This document shows positions 27,154 to 35,151 of a DNA stretch of 64,000 nt, piece by piece (within the stretch, counting starts at the first letter, position 1; each line of letters starts with the position of its first letter). Source of the stretch: G038396625 sp038396625 (lineage in GTDB: Bacteria > Bacillota > Clostridia > Peptostreptococcales > Thermotaleaceae); the NCBI GenBank assembly GCA_038396625.1, contig CP121688.1, forward strand, positions 3,968,001 through 4,032,000, read 5' to 3'. The position numbers were made by a program, and so were the translations under genes. The notes below the pieces were generated by a model. That model did not search any database, was not told the origin of the DNA, and worked only from the letters and a program-made list of their open reading frames with translations.

Positions 27154-27203
27154 AAAAAAACTACTCCCGACATAACAGTCCAAAGCAGTAATGTCCTAGT
27201 TTT
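27154..27203 (-). terminator. Riboswitch-linked intrinsic terminator
   Basis: On the reverse strand AAAACTAGGACAT pairs with ATGTC-GGGAG-TAGTTTTTTT. The left arm overlaps the aptamer tail (27195-27203), so ligand binding and termination compete for or share the same bases. Directly downstream a shorter hairpin with T9 occurs at 27125-27147. Confidence 0.75.
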
Positions 27204-27234
27204 GTTTATAGACAGGATGGATTTCGAACTGTCT
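27195..27234 (-). promoter_or_regulatory. preQ1-I riboswitch aptamer
   Basis: The reverse strand reads stem AGACAG, loop TTCGAAATCCATC, stem CTGTCT, then the A-rich tail ATAAACAAAACTAGG. This is the layout of the preQ1 class I aptamer (P1 hairpin plus ATAAAAAACTAGG-type tail). UCC in the loop can pair with GGA of the tail to give pseudoknot P2. It precedes an operon with queD, queE and queC, which supports the call. Confidence 0.85.
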
Positions 27235-27442
27235 TATTTTGTTAATCATAATATCATCAACGTTCAACTAATTATTATAATTATTTAATGCATCTTTGTC
27301 AATCATCATTTTACCTTCTATATCTATTGATACAAGTAGTTTATAATAAAACTGACAACTTTTAATGCTGCAGCTACTATAAATCATCCCCTATTGTTAA
27401 TAACTCTGTCATGGAATACTCCCTGCGGCTATGAAACTGCAG

Positions 27443-27460
27443 TTATTTATGGTGCGGTTC
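27443..27460 (-). repeat. rlmH-type attachment-like repeat, copy C
   Basis: The reverse strand reads GAACCGCACCATAAATAA, 16 of 18 identical to the rlmH 3' end, followed by CTGCAGTTTC. It lies between the riboswitch operon and the chimeric ORF at 27632. No other gene is seen in 27235-27631. Confidence 0.7.
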
Positions 27461-27631
27461 ACTATATCTGTGGTTTGTTGAACCTTAATTTCTAATCTTT
27501 ATGAGGCAAATAGTACAGTACCCTTTCGAATGAAAATCGGCGCATAAAAATATCTTAAGAAAGCATTCTATCTATTTTAAAATTTTTATATTAAAATAAT
27601 AATAACAAAAACTGTAGAGAATGATTTTGTT

Positions 27632-28210
27632 ATGGATGAAATCGATAAAAAGATTGTTGAATTATTACAAGATAACGCTCGTATTTCAATTACCGACATT
27701 TCAAAAATAATTAATCTTTCCAGACCAAGCGTTAGTGAACGAATCACAAGATTGATTGAAAAAGATATTTTAGCAAAATTTACAACCTCTGTTCCTGCTC
27801 ATAAAATTGGTCATAAGGTTAGCTTTTTTCTGGAAATTAGTAATCTAAAAGTCCCTTGTAATAAAATAGCAGATATTCTTCTTTCAAATGAATATGTTTG
27901 TACCAGTGCTTTTCAAGAGGATTATGTAAGTATGGGATACAACGCCGCATTAAAAGCTTATGATTGTGTAGGATTAGGTAGATATGTAGTGGCTACAGAA
28001 ATATTTAATGCTATACAAGCCCAAGACTTTCATGAAGGTTTAAAACCATCCAGCGCCGCAGGTGCAGTCTATGATTTAATTAGAAAACAAGTTCCTTTTG
28101 TAGCTGAAGATGGAGTGACATATATAGACGTTGAATATATTGCAGATTTGATTAAAAATAAAGAAATCATCAAAGTTGTGGAAGATAAAATAGGAAGCCT
28201 AGCATTTTAA
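27632..28210 (+). pseudogene. Chimeric ORF: Lrp/AsnC N-terminus fused to histidine ammonia-lyase C-terminus
   Basis: 192 residues. Residues 1-~60 are a typical AsnC/Lrp helix-turn-helix (DEIDKKIVELLQDNARISIT, LSRPSVSERITRLIEK), and up to ~90 the start of the RAM domain. From about residue 91 the sequence is the C-terminal ~100 residues of an aromatic amino-acid lyase: TSAFQEDYVSMGYNAALKAY corresponds to the HutH motif SxxQEDHVSMG. It continues with EIFNAIQAQDFHEGLKPSS and VYDLIRKQVPFVAEDGVTY. The lyase active-site loop (ASG) is absent. An in-frame deletion between an lrp gene and a downstream hutH best explains it. It is unlikely to be an enzyme; DNA binding may persist. Confidence 0.75.
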
Positions 28211-28254
28211 GGATGAAAATAATTATTTTTTTCTAAATATATCACCAATAAACC

Positions 28255-28290
28255 AGCCAGTACTTGATAACAATGAGTACTGGCTTTATT
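28255..28290 (+). terminator. Terminator after the chimeric ORF
   Basis: A perfect 10-bp stem AGCCAGTACT / AGTACTGGCT has an 11-nt loop and is followed by TTTATT. The rest of 28291-28554 is noncoding leader of the amidase gene. Confidence 0.8.
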
Positions 28291-28554
28291 ATATAGATAT
28301 CCTTTAACTGCTTACGATGGTTGTACAGTTTCTATCATGCTCTTACTTCCTATAAGCAAGCTTTAAAAGTGCTTTGCTTTTACAAGAAAGCAAAAGGAGT
28401 ACTTGTGGAAAAAGAACTTTACAAAAAATTCCTGTATATCTAAAAATTCATATAGTATAATTGAATATGATGTGAATTATTATCATAGATTATCTGATAT
28501 TATGAGTCTATAAATATCTATGTCTTAAGAAATTGTCTAGAAGGGGTCCATTAT

Positions 28555-29265
28555 ATGAGAGTACATTCCAGGAAAAAATATTTGGCTATGCGAAGACGTT
28601 TTCATAGGCGCTTATTTACTTTGACTGCATTCATTATTCTTATAAGTGTTTTTCTATTTATAAAGTGTGCACCAAATTATATTTTTACTATTTGTATCGA
28701 TGCAGGTCATGGAGGATACGACCCAGGCGCTACAAATCCAATTTATAAGGTTAAAGAAAAGGATTTAGCTTTAGATGTCTCCCTAAAATTAGGTGCAATT
28801 TTGAAAAAACAGAATATAAAAGTCATCTATACCCGTAAAAAAGATAAAATACCCTGGAAAAATCAAATCGCATCTCTAAAAGGAAGAAGTCAAATTTCAA
28901 ATAAATCCAATGCCGATATTTTTGTATCTATTCATGCTAACAATTTTGTTGAATCTAGTGAAGTTAGAGGGACTGAAGTATGGTGTAGGTTCAAAAATAC
29001 TGAAGATGAAATGCTTGCTAGAGAAATAAGTACTCGTCTTTCAAGTATAGGTTATACAAAAGACAGAGGTTTAAAATATGAAGAAGATAAAGCACTCTAT
29101 GTTTTAAGAAATACACAATCTATATCCGTATTGGTTGAATTAGGTTATCTAAGCAACCCACAAGACCTAGAATTCTTAATATCAGAAAAGGGGAAGAATC
29201 AGTGTGCAAAAGCCATCGCTGAAGGGATCCTGAATTATTATCATTCAAGAAAAGAAGAAGCGTAG
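28555..29265 (+). CDS. N-acetylmuramoyl-L-alanine amidase (Amidase_3, CwlD-like)
   Basis: 236 residues. Basic N-terminus followed by one transmembrane helix (LFTLTAFIILISVFLFI), then an Amidase_3 domain facing outside. Zinc and catalytic residues are visible in ICIDAGHGGYDPGA (His), KEKDLALDV (Glu), SIHANNF (His) and LVELGYLSNPQDLEFL (catalytic Glu). It cleaves the peptide from muramic acid in peptidoglycan. Length and single-domain layout match CwlD, which prepares spore cortex muramic-delta-lactam, but a vegetative hydrolase is equally possible. AAGGGGTCCATT precedes the ATG. It stands alone within the rlmH-adjacent cassette. Confidence 0.9.
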   Translation: MRVHSRKKYLAMRRRFHRRLFTLTAFIILISVFLFIKCAPNYIFTICIDAGHGGYDPGATNPIYKVKEKDLALDVSLKLGAILKKQNIKVIYTRKKDKIPWKNQIASLKGRSQISNKSNADIFVSIHANNFVESSEVRGTEVWCRFKNTEDEMLAREISTRLSSIGYTKDRGLKYEEDKALYVLRNTQSISVLVELGYLSNPQDLEFLISEKGKNQCAKAIAEGILNYYHSRKEEA

Positions 29266-29315
29266 ATGAGCGTGTCATAAAACCTATGCATGCTTTATTT
29301 AAAATAAAACTCCTT

Positions 29316-29356
29316 CGTAGCAATAATTGTTAATAACCATCATTGCTACGAACAAG
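29316..29356 (+). terminator. Hairpin downstream of the amidase gene
   Basis: CGTAGCAAT / ATTGCTACG with a 17-nt loop, flanked by AAAACT...AGTTTT which can lengthen the stem. Probably a terminator. The remainder of 29357-29580 shows no gene. Confidence 0.6.
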
Positions 29357-29580
29357 TTTTATTGTGAATACACTACCAAAGAAACCAAATTGTGTCTATC
29401 CTTACTGCTATAACCAAAACAATAAAAAAGTATAATGGCCAGTAAGGACCAAACAATAGAAAAAGTTATGCATCACTTATAATACGCTTTATCGAAAACG
29501 TTTTTTACGAAATTTTTTGTACATAAATTAAACATCTTTAATCCTAATATAATTATGAAATTTCAAAAATACTTCTTTTC

Positions 29581-30015
29581 TTATCTTTTCAAAACCATAA
29601 TATATTCTGGCTCATTTGTTTCTTCATTAAGCTGTTCATGTTTCACAATAAATCCCATTTTTTTATAAAAACCAACTGCTTTTTCATTTTCCTTATAAAC
29701 GGCTAGTTTCAACTTGTCATATATGTCTTTGGTATACGTAATTAATTTTTCTCCAATACCTTTACCTTGACAGTTTATATCAACAAACAACCCCCCTATA
29801 TATTCTCCTGCTAATATACTAATAAATCCCTTTATTTCATTTTCCTCTAAATATACATAAGTTTCAGCCATTGGAATATATTTTTCTTTTACAACGTTAT
29901 AATTTTCTAGCCAATATGCTTCTGAAATAAATCTATGTGCTTTCATCGTAGCCTCTTTCCAAATTTTCATTACCTTATTTATTTCTTTTACATTTACCTC
30001 TAATTTTTTTATCAT
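29581..30015 (-). CDS. GNAT-family N-acetyltransferase
   Basis: 144 residues. Acetyl-CoA-binding core: IGGLFVDINCQGKGIGEKLI (motif A, Q/R-x-x-G-x-G), preceded by YVYLEENEIKGFISILAGEY and followed by LAVYKENEKAVGFYKKMGFI. The ATG at 30015 has a strong GGAGGATATTATT site; a longer frame to 30048 would only translate that site. The closest type is YjaB/PhnO-like small acetyltransferases acting on amines. Target unknown. Confidence 0.87.
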   Translation of the reverse strand: MIKKLEVNVKEINKVMKIWKEATMKAHRFISEAYWLENYNVVKEKYIPMAETYVYLEENEIKGFISILAGEYIGGLFVDINCQGKGIGEKLITYTKDIYDKLKLAVYKENEKAVGFYKKMGFIVKHEQLNEETNEPEYIMVLKR

Positions 30016-30197
30016 AATAATATCCTCCAAATTCTTTTTTTCAACCATAGATCTATAATAAATGCTCTTATCTCAAATATAAAATATATTCGTTTTCTGT
30101 ATAATTACGTTTTACCATTGATTCGTTTATCAAATTAGTGCCATCTTTGTAATAGTATCTTGAACCATATCAACTAAAAGATTTTTACTACAATCAC

Positions 30198-30404
30198 TTA
30201 CTTGGAATCCGGAATATATACAAGAACTTCTTCCACTTTACAATTTAAAATAGCACATAGATCGTTGATTAAAGCTGTAGAGATACCTTCATTATGCCTC
30301 AAACGATGGATAGTATGGCTACTAAAATTATATTTCTTAATTAAAGTATATGTTGTGACACCTTTTTCCTTCATAGTTTTCCATAATGGCTCATAGCTAA
30401 TCAC
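30198..30404 (-). CDS. Small Cro/C1-type helix-turn-helix regulator
   Basis: 68 residues that are essentially one HTH_26 domain: PLWKTMKEKGVTTYTLIKKY, then FSSHTIHRLRHNEGISTALI (recognition helix) and INDLCAILNCKVEEVLVYIP. GGAGGTGATCCTGTG lies upstream. Such orphan regulators are frequent in mobile or accessory DNA. It stands divergent from the Spo0E-like gene at 30546 with 141 bases between the starts. Confidence 0.85.
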   Translation of the reverse strand: MISYEPLWKTMKEKGVTTYTLIKKYNFSSHTIHRLRHNEGISTALINDLCAILNCKVEEVLVYIPDSK

Positions 30405-30545
30405 AGGATCACCTCCATAAAAAAATTATAGAATGTAGTCCTTATATTGAATATGTTCCAAATTTTGACTATAATATGAATAGAAGTGATATATACTTTA
30501 ATTCATAAAATCTTAGTATTTTAGAAGCATAAACGAGGTGAAAAA

Positions 30546-30719
30546 ATGAAGGAAAAAAATAGTTTGTCACAACAAGAAATTAGCAAAAAAATATATAACC
30601 TTCGATTAAAATTAAATAAAATATATAAAGAACAGGGAAATACAAATGAAGTAGTAAGATTAAGTCAAAAATTAGACAAATATATTGTCCTTGTACAGCA
30701 AAAACTTACAGAGAAATAA
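30546..30719 (+). CDS. Spo0E-like aspartyl-phosphate phosphatase
   Basis: 57 residues, with ATG at 30546 and GAGGTG seven bases upstream. Two predicted helices carry the family motif SQKLDKYI (SxxLDxxI). The first helix is KKIYNLRLKLNKIYKEQGNT. Spo0E-type proteins dephosphorylate the sporulation regulator Spo0A~P or similar response regulators. It supports an endospore-forming host. The partner here is unknown. Confidence 0.85.
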   Translation: MKEKNSLSQQEISKKIYNLRLKLNKIYKEQGNTNEVVRLSQKLDKYIVLVQQKLTEK

Positions 30720-30770
30720 AATTCTAGTATTTTCAAGAAAATTTAATTTGAAAAGTGTATGGAAATTCCG

Positions 30771-30788
30771 TCATTTATGGTACGGTTC
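30771..30788 (-). repeat. rlmH 3' end, attachment-like site, copy D (right end of island)
   Basis: GAACCGTACCATAAATGA on the reverse strand, coding EPYHK-stop. It is the resident (gene-borne) copy of the repeat seen three more times to the left. Confidence 0.8.
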
Positions 30789-31250
30789 CCCCCTCACAAT
30801 CCGAAAGCCCCTGTAAATCTGTTCTAACAAAATTACCCGCATTAACTGATGGGGGAAAGTCATCGGTGAGAATGACAATCTGAAGTTTGCTCTTGTTCTT
30901 ATTTCTTGTGATAATCCTAAAGAACCTCCGATCACAAAGGCTATATTGCTGTGTCCCTGTATTCCTAAGCTTTCTATCTTATCTGCAAATGCTTCTGAAG
31001 ACAGCATCTTCCCTTGAATATCTAAAGCGATGACATGCATACCTTCCTTAATATGCTTTAAAATATTTTCTCCTTCTACTTGTTTTACCTGCTCCATTTC
31101 TTTATCGCTGAGATTTTCAGGTGCTTTTTCATCAGCAACTTCAATGATATTTAGCTTACAATATCTACTCAGTCTTTTTTTATATTCATTGATGGCATTA
31201 ACCAAATATTTTTCCTTGATTTTACCCACACTGATAATGGTTATATTCAT
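30771..31250 (-). CDS. rlmH: 23S rRNA (pseudouridine1915-N3)-methyltransferase RlmH (OrfX)
   Basis: 159 residues, exactly the family length. SPOUT fold: N-terminus [16 protein letters not shown], cofactor loop [20 protein letters not shown], then [20 protein letters not shown] and C-terminal IVRGEPYHK, which joins the active site of the dimer. Start at 31250 with AAGGAGTGATTGG; a longer frame to 31274 is not needed. The last 18 bases (GAACCGTACCATAAATGA) correspond to the place where SCC elements recombine in staphylococci, and copies of them recur at 27443, 23333 and 12940. Confidence 0.97.
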   Translation of the reverse strand: MNITIISVGKIKEKYLVNAINEYKKRLSRYCKLNIIEVADEKAPENLSDKEMEQVKQVEGENILKHIKEGMHVIALDIQGKMLSSEAFADKIESLGIQGHSNIAFVIGGSLGLSQEIRTRANFRLSFSPMTFPHQLMRVILLEQIYRGFRIVRGEPYHK

Positions 31251-31280
31251 CCAATCACTCCTTACTTTTATCAAAAAAAT

Positions 31281-31300
31281 AGACGAGGCGTACCTCGTCT
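31281..31300 (-). terminator. Terminator after the CxxH/CxxC gene
   Basis: Perfect palindrome AGACGAGG-CGTA-CCTCGTCT; on the reverse strand ATTTTTTTG follows. It separates the htrA side from rlmH. Confidence 0.8.
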
Positions 31301-31312
31301 TTTATTATATCA

Positions 31313-31480
31313 TTATACAACTAAGTATTTAGGGGGTATATCACAAAAATCACAGGTGTGAGGACTGGTCCAATCTGTAAAGGTCACTTTGTCTAATTCG
31401 TAAAGGTCCGGCGGTTGTTCATAAACTTCTACGAATTCATCTATGGCTTCTGTCAGATGTTCTGCACAAACTACATACAT
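31313..31480 (-). CDS. CxxH/CxxC small protein (BA_5709-like)
   Basis: 55 residues: MYVVCAEHLTEAIDEFVEVY, later WTSPHTCDFCDIPPKYLVV. A CAEH (CxxH) pair near the N-terminus and a CDFC (CxxC) pair near the C-terminus suggest a zinc site. The family is known as a small neighbour of rlmH in Firmicutes. Start at the ATG at 31480, preceded by GTGAACAAG. Function unknown. Confidence 0.85.
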   Translation of the reverse strand: MYVVCAEHLTEAIDEFVEVYEQPPDLYELDKVTFTDWTSPHTCDFCDIPPKYLVV

Positions 31481-31545
31481 CTTGTTCACTCCAAATCAAT
31501 TTTTTATTATTGTATCTTCCTTGATCAAGCATTATACATGTTTTC

Positions 31546-32751
31546 TTAACCCTTCGGTGTAGCTTCCAAAATAATTTCTAGGTCTATTTTTTTACCACTT
31601 CTCAGTACTTCCATTTTTATTGTATCTCCTGGTCTGTATTTATAAAGTTCTCTTACCAATTGCCTCATGGTACTGGTTTTCTTATTGTCAATCGAAAGAA
31701 TAACATCTCCATCTTGCATTCCCGCTTTATATACCGGCGAGTTAGGCGATACTTGATAGACAAATATCCCTTCTGTCGTTCCTAGATTATCTCCATAGTT
31801 TCTAATATACTCTCCTGCATTAATGCCCCGTATCCCTAGATAGACTTTCGTAAATTCACCCTTCTCAATAAATTCATCCACCATTGGCTTAGCCATATTA
31901 ACAGGTATTGCAAAGCCCAATCCTTCTCCTGTCTGAATTTTAGCAGTGTTGATTCCGATCACTTCTCCCTGATCATTGATTAAAGGTCCTCCACTGTTTC
32001 CAGGATTGATCGACGCATCTGTTTGAATGAGTCCCTCAATACTTTCAAATTCGCCTAATGCAATGCTTCTCTCCAGTCCACTGATAATACCAGAGGTCAC
32101 GGTTCGCTCAAAGGCTAATCCCAGCGGATTACCTATAGCGATAGCTAATTGTCCTACCTCTAAGTCATCAGAGTTGCCCAAAGATGCCACAGGTAAATTT
32201 TCAGCACCGACTTTCACAATCGCAAGATCTAATAAAGGATCATGCCACAGCACCTCTGCCTTTAGGTCTCTTCCATCATAAAGTAATACTTTCACCTCTT
32301 CTGTTTGTCCTTCATTGACTACATGCGAATTGGTTAAAATATATCCTCGATGATCCACAATCACACCCGTTCCTATTCCTTGGCCTTTTCTCACACCAAA
32401 GAAAAAATCTTTTTCTAAAGTAACAGTTGTAATTCCTACTACAGAAGGCATCGCTTTTTTTACGACTGCAGGAATCACATTCATTTCTTTTGACTTTGTG
32501 ACAATTTCAATGTTAGGAGCTGGCTGATTTATATTTGGGTATGGTAGATATTTGCCATATATATACTTTGGAGCAATATAAGCTGTCAAAAGCCCTCCTA
32601 TTAATGCAGCGATCACTGCAACCAGTATAATAATAAAAAAAGACGGTCTCTTTTTTTCTCTATAATAGGTCCTGTCTGGTACTGGTACATAATACTTTGA
32701 AGAAGGATGCTGATCATCATTGTCGTTTTTATTTTCATCATAAAAGCTCAT
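31546..32751 (-). CDS. htrA: HtrA/DegP-type serine protease with PDZ domain
   Basis: 401 residues. Cytoplasmic tail, one membrane helix at ~38-60 (FFIIILVAVIAALIGGLLTAY), then a trypsin-like domain outside the cell with the catalytic triad His (ILTNSHVVNE), Asp (DPLLDLAIVKV) and Ser (SINPGNSGGPLIN). A C-terminal PDZ domain (GIFVYQVSPNSPVYKAGMQD) follows. It is a membrane-anchored quality-control protease. It follows walJ by 23 bases, the normal end of the WalRK operon (YyxA/HtrC position). Confidence 0.95.
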   Translation of the reverse strand: MSFYDENKNDNDDQHPSSKYYVPVPDRTYYREKKRPSFFIIILVAVIAALIGGLLTAYIAPKYIYGKYLPYPNINQPAPNIEIVTKSKEMNVIPAVVKKAMPSVVGITTVTLEKDFFFGVRKGQGIGTGVIVDHRGYILTNSHVVNEGQTEEVKVLLYDGRDLKAEVLWHDPLLDLAIVKVGAENLPVASLGNSDDLEVGQLAIAIGNPLGLAFERTVTSGIISGLERSIALGEFESIEGLIQTDASINPGNSGGPLINDQGEVIGINTAKIQTGEGLGFAIPVNMAKPMVDEFIEKGEFTKVYLGIRGINAGEYIRNYGDNLGTTEGIFVYQVSPNSPVYKAGMQDGDVILSIDNKKTSTMRQLVRELYKYRPGDTIKMEVLRSGKKIDLEIILEATPKG

Positions 32752-32774
32752 GATATCCCTCCCTTGTCAAAAGA

Positions 32775-33581
32775 TTATTTCTTAATATTATATACTTTAC
32801 TTACCCTGTCTCTATAGGTTAAATCAATATTGATATCAAGTCCTATTTTAATTTTTTTCGATGTCAATACCTCTTTCACTGTTTCATAGGCCAGTTCAGG
32901 AAAATTGTTTTCTTTACTTAAATGCCCTAATAAAACATGATTGATACAAGTAGATTGTGCCATGATTTCTGCAATTACTTGTCCTGCATTTTCATTGGAT
33001 AAATGACCTTTCTCACTCATGACCCTTTTTTTTAGGTACCATGGATATCTTCCCATTTTTAGCATCTCCACATCATGATTCGATTCTAGCATCAATAAAT
33101 CTGCATCTTTTATTTCATTTTTAATTTCATCATTCACATACCCCAAATCTGTAGCTATGCTTATTTTTGCCTGATCATGATAAAAAGAAAAACCTACAGG
33201 ATCTGTTGCATCATGGGATATTGCATAAGGTTTTATTTTGATAGCATCAATATAAAAATCTTCTCCTGTTTGAAAACATCTTATATTTTCTTCATGCACT
33301 TCTCCTATTTTTCCCCTTATTTCTTTCCAAGTATTATTATTTGCATATATGGGAATATTAAACCTTCTTGATAAAATACCGATTCCCTTTATATGGTCAT
33401 TATGTTCATGTGTTACCAAAATACCATGAATCTGCTCCATTTTTCCGCCAATTTCTTCAAGGTATTGGGCTGTTTTTTTTCCAGATAATCCTGCATCTAT
33501 CAATATATGTGTTTCATCATTTCCAATGTACTGGCAATTTCCACTACTGCCACTGGCTAAAGAACAAAACCTTAGTCCCAT
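32775..33581 (-). CDS. walJ: WalJ/YycJ MBL-fold metallohydrolase
   Basis: 268 residues. Metallo-beta-lactamase signature THEHNDHIKGIGIL with upstream LIDAGLSGKKT and downstream ISHDATDPVGF, LLGHLSKEN; begins MGLRFCSLASGSSGNCQYIG as typical. YycJ-type proteins act in the cytoplasm as nucleases linked to the WalRK operon and DNA repair/cell wall coordination. Between murA and htrA. Confidence 0.94.
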   Translation of the reverse strand: MGLRFCSLASGSSGNCQYIGNDETHILIDAGLSGKKTAQYLEEIGGKMEQIHGILVTHEHNDHIKGIGILSRRFNIPIYANNNTWKEIRGKIGEVHEENIRCFQTGEDFYIDAIKIKPYAISHDATDPVGFSFYHDQAKISIATDLGYVNDEIKNEIKDADLLMLESNHDVEMLKMGRYPWYLKKRVMSEKGHLSNENAGQVIAEIMAQSTCINHVLLGHLSKENNFPELAYETVKEVLTSKKIKIGLDINIDLTYRDRVSKVYNIKK

Positions 33582-33630
33582 CTTCTGCCTCCATTTCTTT
33601 CATTGTGTATATGTCTTATCCTACAATATA

Positions 33631-33658
33631 AAAAGACAGGCAACCAGTGTACCTGCCT
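33631..33658 (-). terminator. Terminator of murA
   Basis: On the reverse strand AAGGCAGG / CCTGTCTT (one G-U) with an 11-nt loop is followed by TTTATATT. It lies just after the murA stop and before walJ. Confidence 0.65.
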
Positions 33659-33665
33659 TAATTCA

Positions 33666-34919
33666 TTATACGCGCTTGATTTTTGCGCCCAATGCCAAAA
33701 GCTTTTTTTCTATCCCATCATAACCTCTATCTATATAATGAACATTCGATATCTGTGTCGTACCTTGTGCTATAAGGCCTGCCACCACTAAAGCGGCTCC
33801 TGCTCTCAAATCTGTGGCTGCAACCTCAGCAGCAGATAATGGTTTTGGACCTTCAATAATGGCCACTCTTCCTTCTACTTTTATTTTTGAGCCCATTCTC
33901 TTTAGCTCATCCACATGCTTAAATCGTCCCTCATATATTGTCTCTGCCACAATACTCGTTCCTTCTGCTTGGGTCAAAAGGGCAGACATAGGCTGTTGTA
34001 AATCTGTGGGAAATCCTGGATAAACCAGGGTTTTTATATTGATGCTTTTTAACGTCTTTGTTCGTACTACTCTTAAGGATTCTCCATATTCTTCTATCTC
34101 TAATCCCATTTCTCTCAATTTAGCCGTAATAGGATCAAGATGCTTTGGAATAACATTGTCGATTAATACATCCCCTCCAGTAGCAGCAGCCATAATCATA
34201 AATGTCCCTGCTTCAATCTGATCAGGAATCACACTATAGGTGCAACCTTTCATTTGGTCAACACCATGAATCTTAATAACATCTGTACCTGCCCCTCTTA
34301 TATCTGCTCCCATGGCATTCAGAAAATTCGCCACGTCCACTACATGAGGCTCCTTTGCCGCATTCTCTATAATCGTCTTTCCATGAGCTCTACAGGCAGC
34401 CATCATAATATTAATTGTGGCTCCTACACTTACAACATCTAAGTAGATTTCAGCTCCCTTTAAGTTTGCTGCTTCCACATGAATGATACCATGCTCTATT
34501 TCTACTTTTGCACCTAATGCCTCAAAACCTTTAATGTGTTGGTCAATAGGTCTTGTGCCAATATCACAGCCTCCTGGAAAAGCTACTCTTGCTTTTTTAA
34601 ATCTTCCTAAAGCTGCACCTAACAAGTAGTAAGAAGCTCTTAATTCCTTGGCCATTTCATAAGAGGCAAAGCATTCCTCAATACTGCTAGTATCTATATC
34701 CATTACGTTATTTTCACCTTGAAAATCTACTTTTGCACCCAATTGCTTCAGTATTCGTGCCAATACATGTACATCTTGAATATCAGGGAGATTTTCTATT
34801 ATACATCTATCTCCTGCCAAAATTGCAGCAGGGATAATGGCCACTGCAGCATTTTTAAATCCACTTATATTGACTTTTCCTTTTAATTGATGTCCACCTT
34901 CAATTACAAGTTTACTCAT
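33666..34919 (-). CDS. murA: UDP-N-acetylglucosamine 1-carboxyvinyltransferase (MurA)
   Basis: 417 residues from the ATG at 34919 ([20 protein letters not shown]); the longer open frame is not part of the family. Active-site Lys22-Asn23 are in [10 protein letters not shown] and the catalytic Cys118 in [11 protein letters not shown]. This is the first committed step of peptidoglycan synthesis. The Cys is retained, so the enzyme should be fosfomycin-sensitive by type (inference). It interrupts the usual yycI-walJ order, and hairpins on both sides suggest it can be an independent unit. Confidence 0.95.
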   Translation of the reverse strand: MSKLVIEGGHQLKGKVNISGFKNAAVAIIPAAILAGDRCIIENLPDIQDVHVLARILKQLGAKVDFQGENNVMDIDTSSIEECFASYEMAKELRASYYLLGAALGRFKKARVAFPGGCDIGTRPIDQHIKGFEALGAKVEIEHGIIHVEAANLKGAEIYLDVVSVGATINIMMAACRAHGKTIIENAAKEPHVVDVANFLNAMGADIRGAGTDVIKIHGVDQMKGCTYSVIPDQIEAGTFMIMAAATGGDVLIDNVIPKHLDPITAKLREMGLEIEEYGESLRVVRTKTLKSINIKTLVYPGFPTDLQQPMSALLTQAEGTSIVAETIYEGRFKHVDELKRMGSKIKVEGRVAIIEGPKPLSAAEVAATDLRAGAALVVAGLIAQGTTQISNVHYIDRGYDGIEKKLLALGAKIKRV

Positions 34920-35092
34920 ACGGTATTTCAACCCTTCCACTGTAGGACTTTTCGTTATATGTAAATTTCCTCTAAAATTCCATCTCTTGAGGTTTACCAA
35001 CTCTTTTAAGGATAAACCTCATTTCATTATATCACCAATATTTCTATTTGATAAGTACTTATTTATAACAAATTTTACCTCATTCTTTTTAC

Positions 35093-35124
35093 AAAAAAAG
35101 CAGAAGCCCTTATTATTTGCTTCT
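35093..35124 (-). terminator. Terminator after yycI
   Basis: On the reverse strand AGAAGC / GCTTCT with an 11-nt loop is followed by GCTTTTTTTG. Confidence 0.65.
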
Positions 35125-35151
35125 ACCCTTTTTAGCATATTCCTTTATTTT

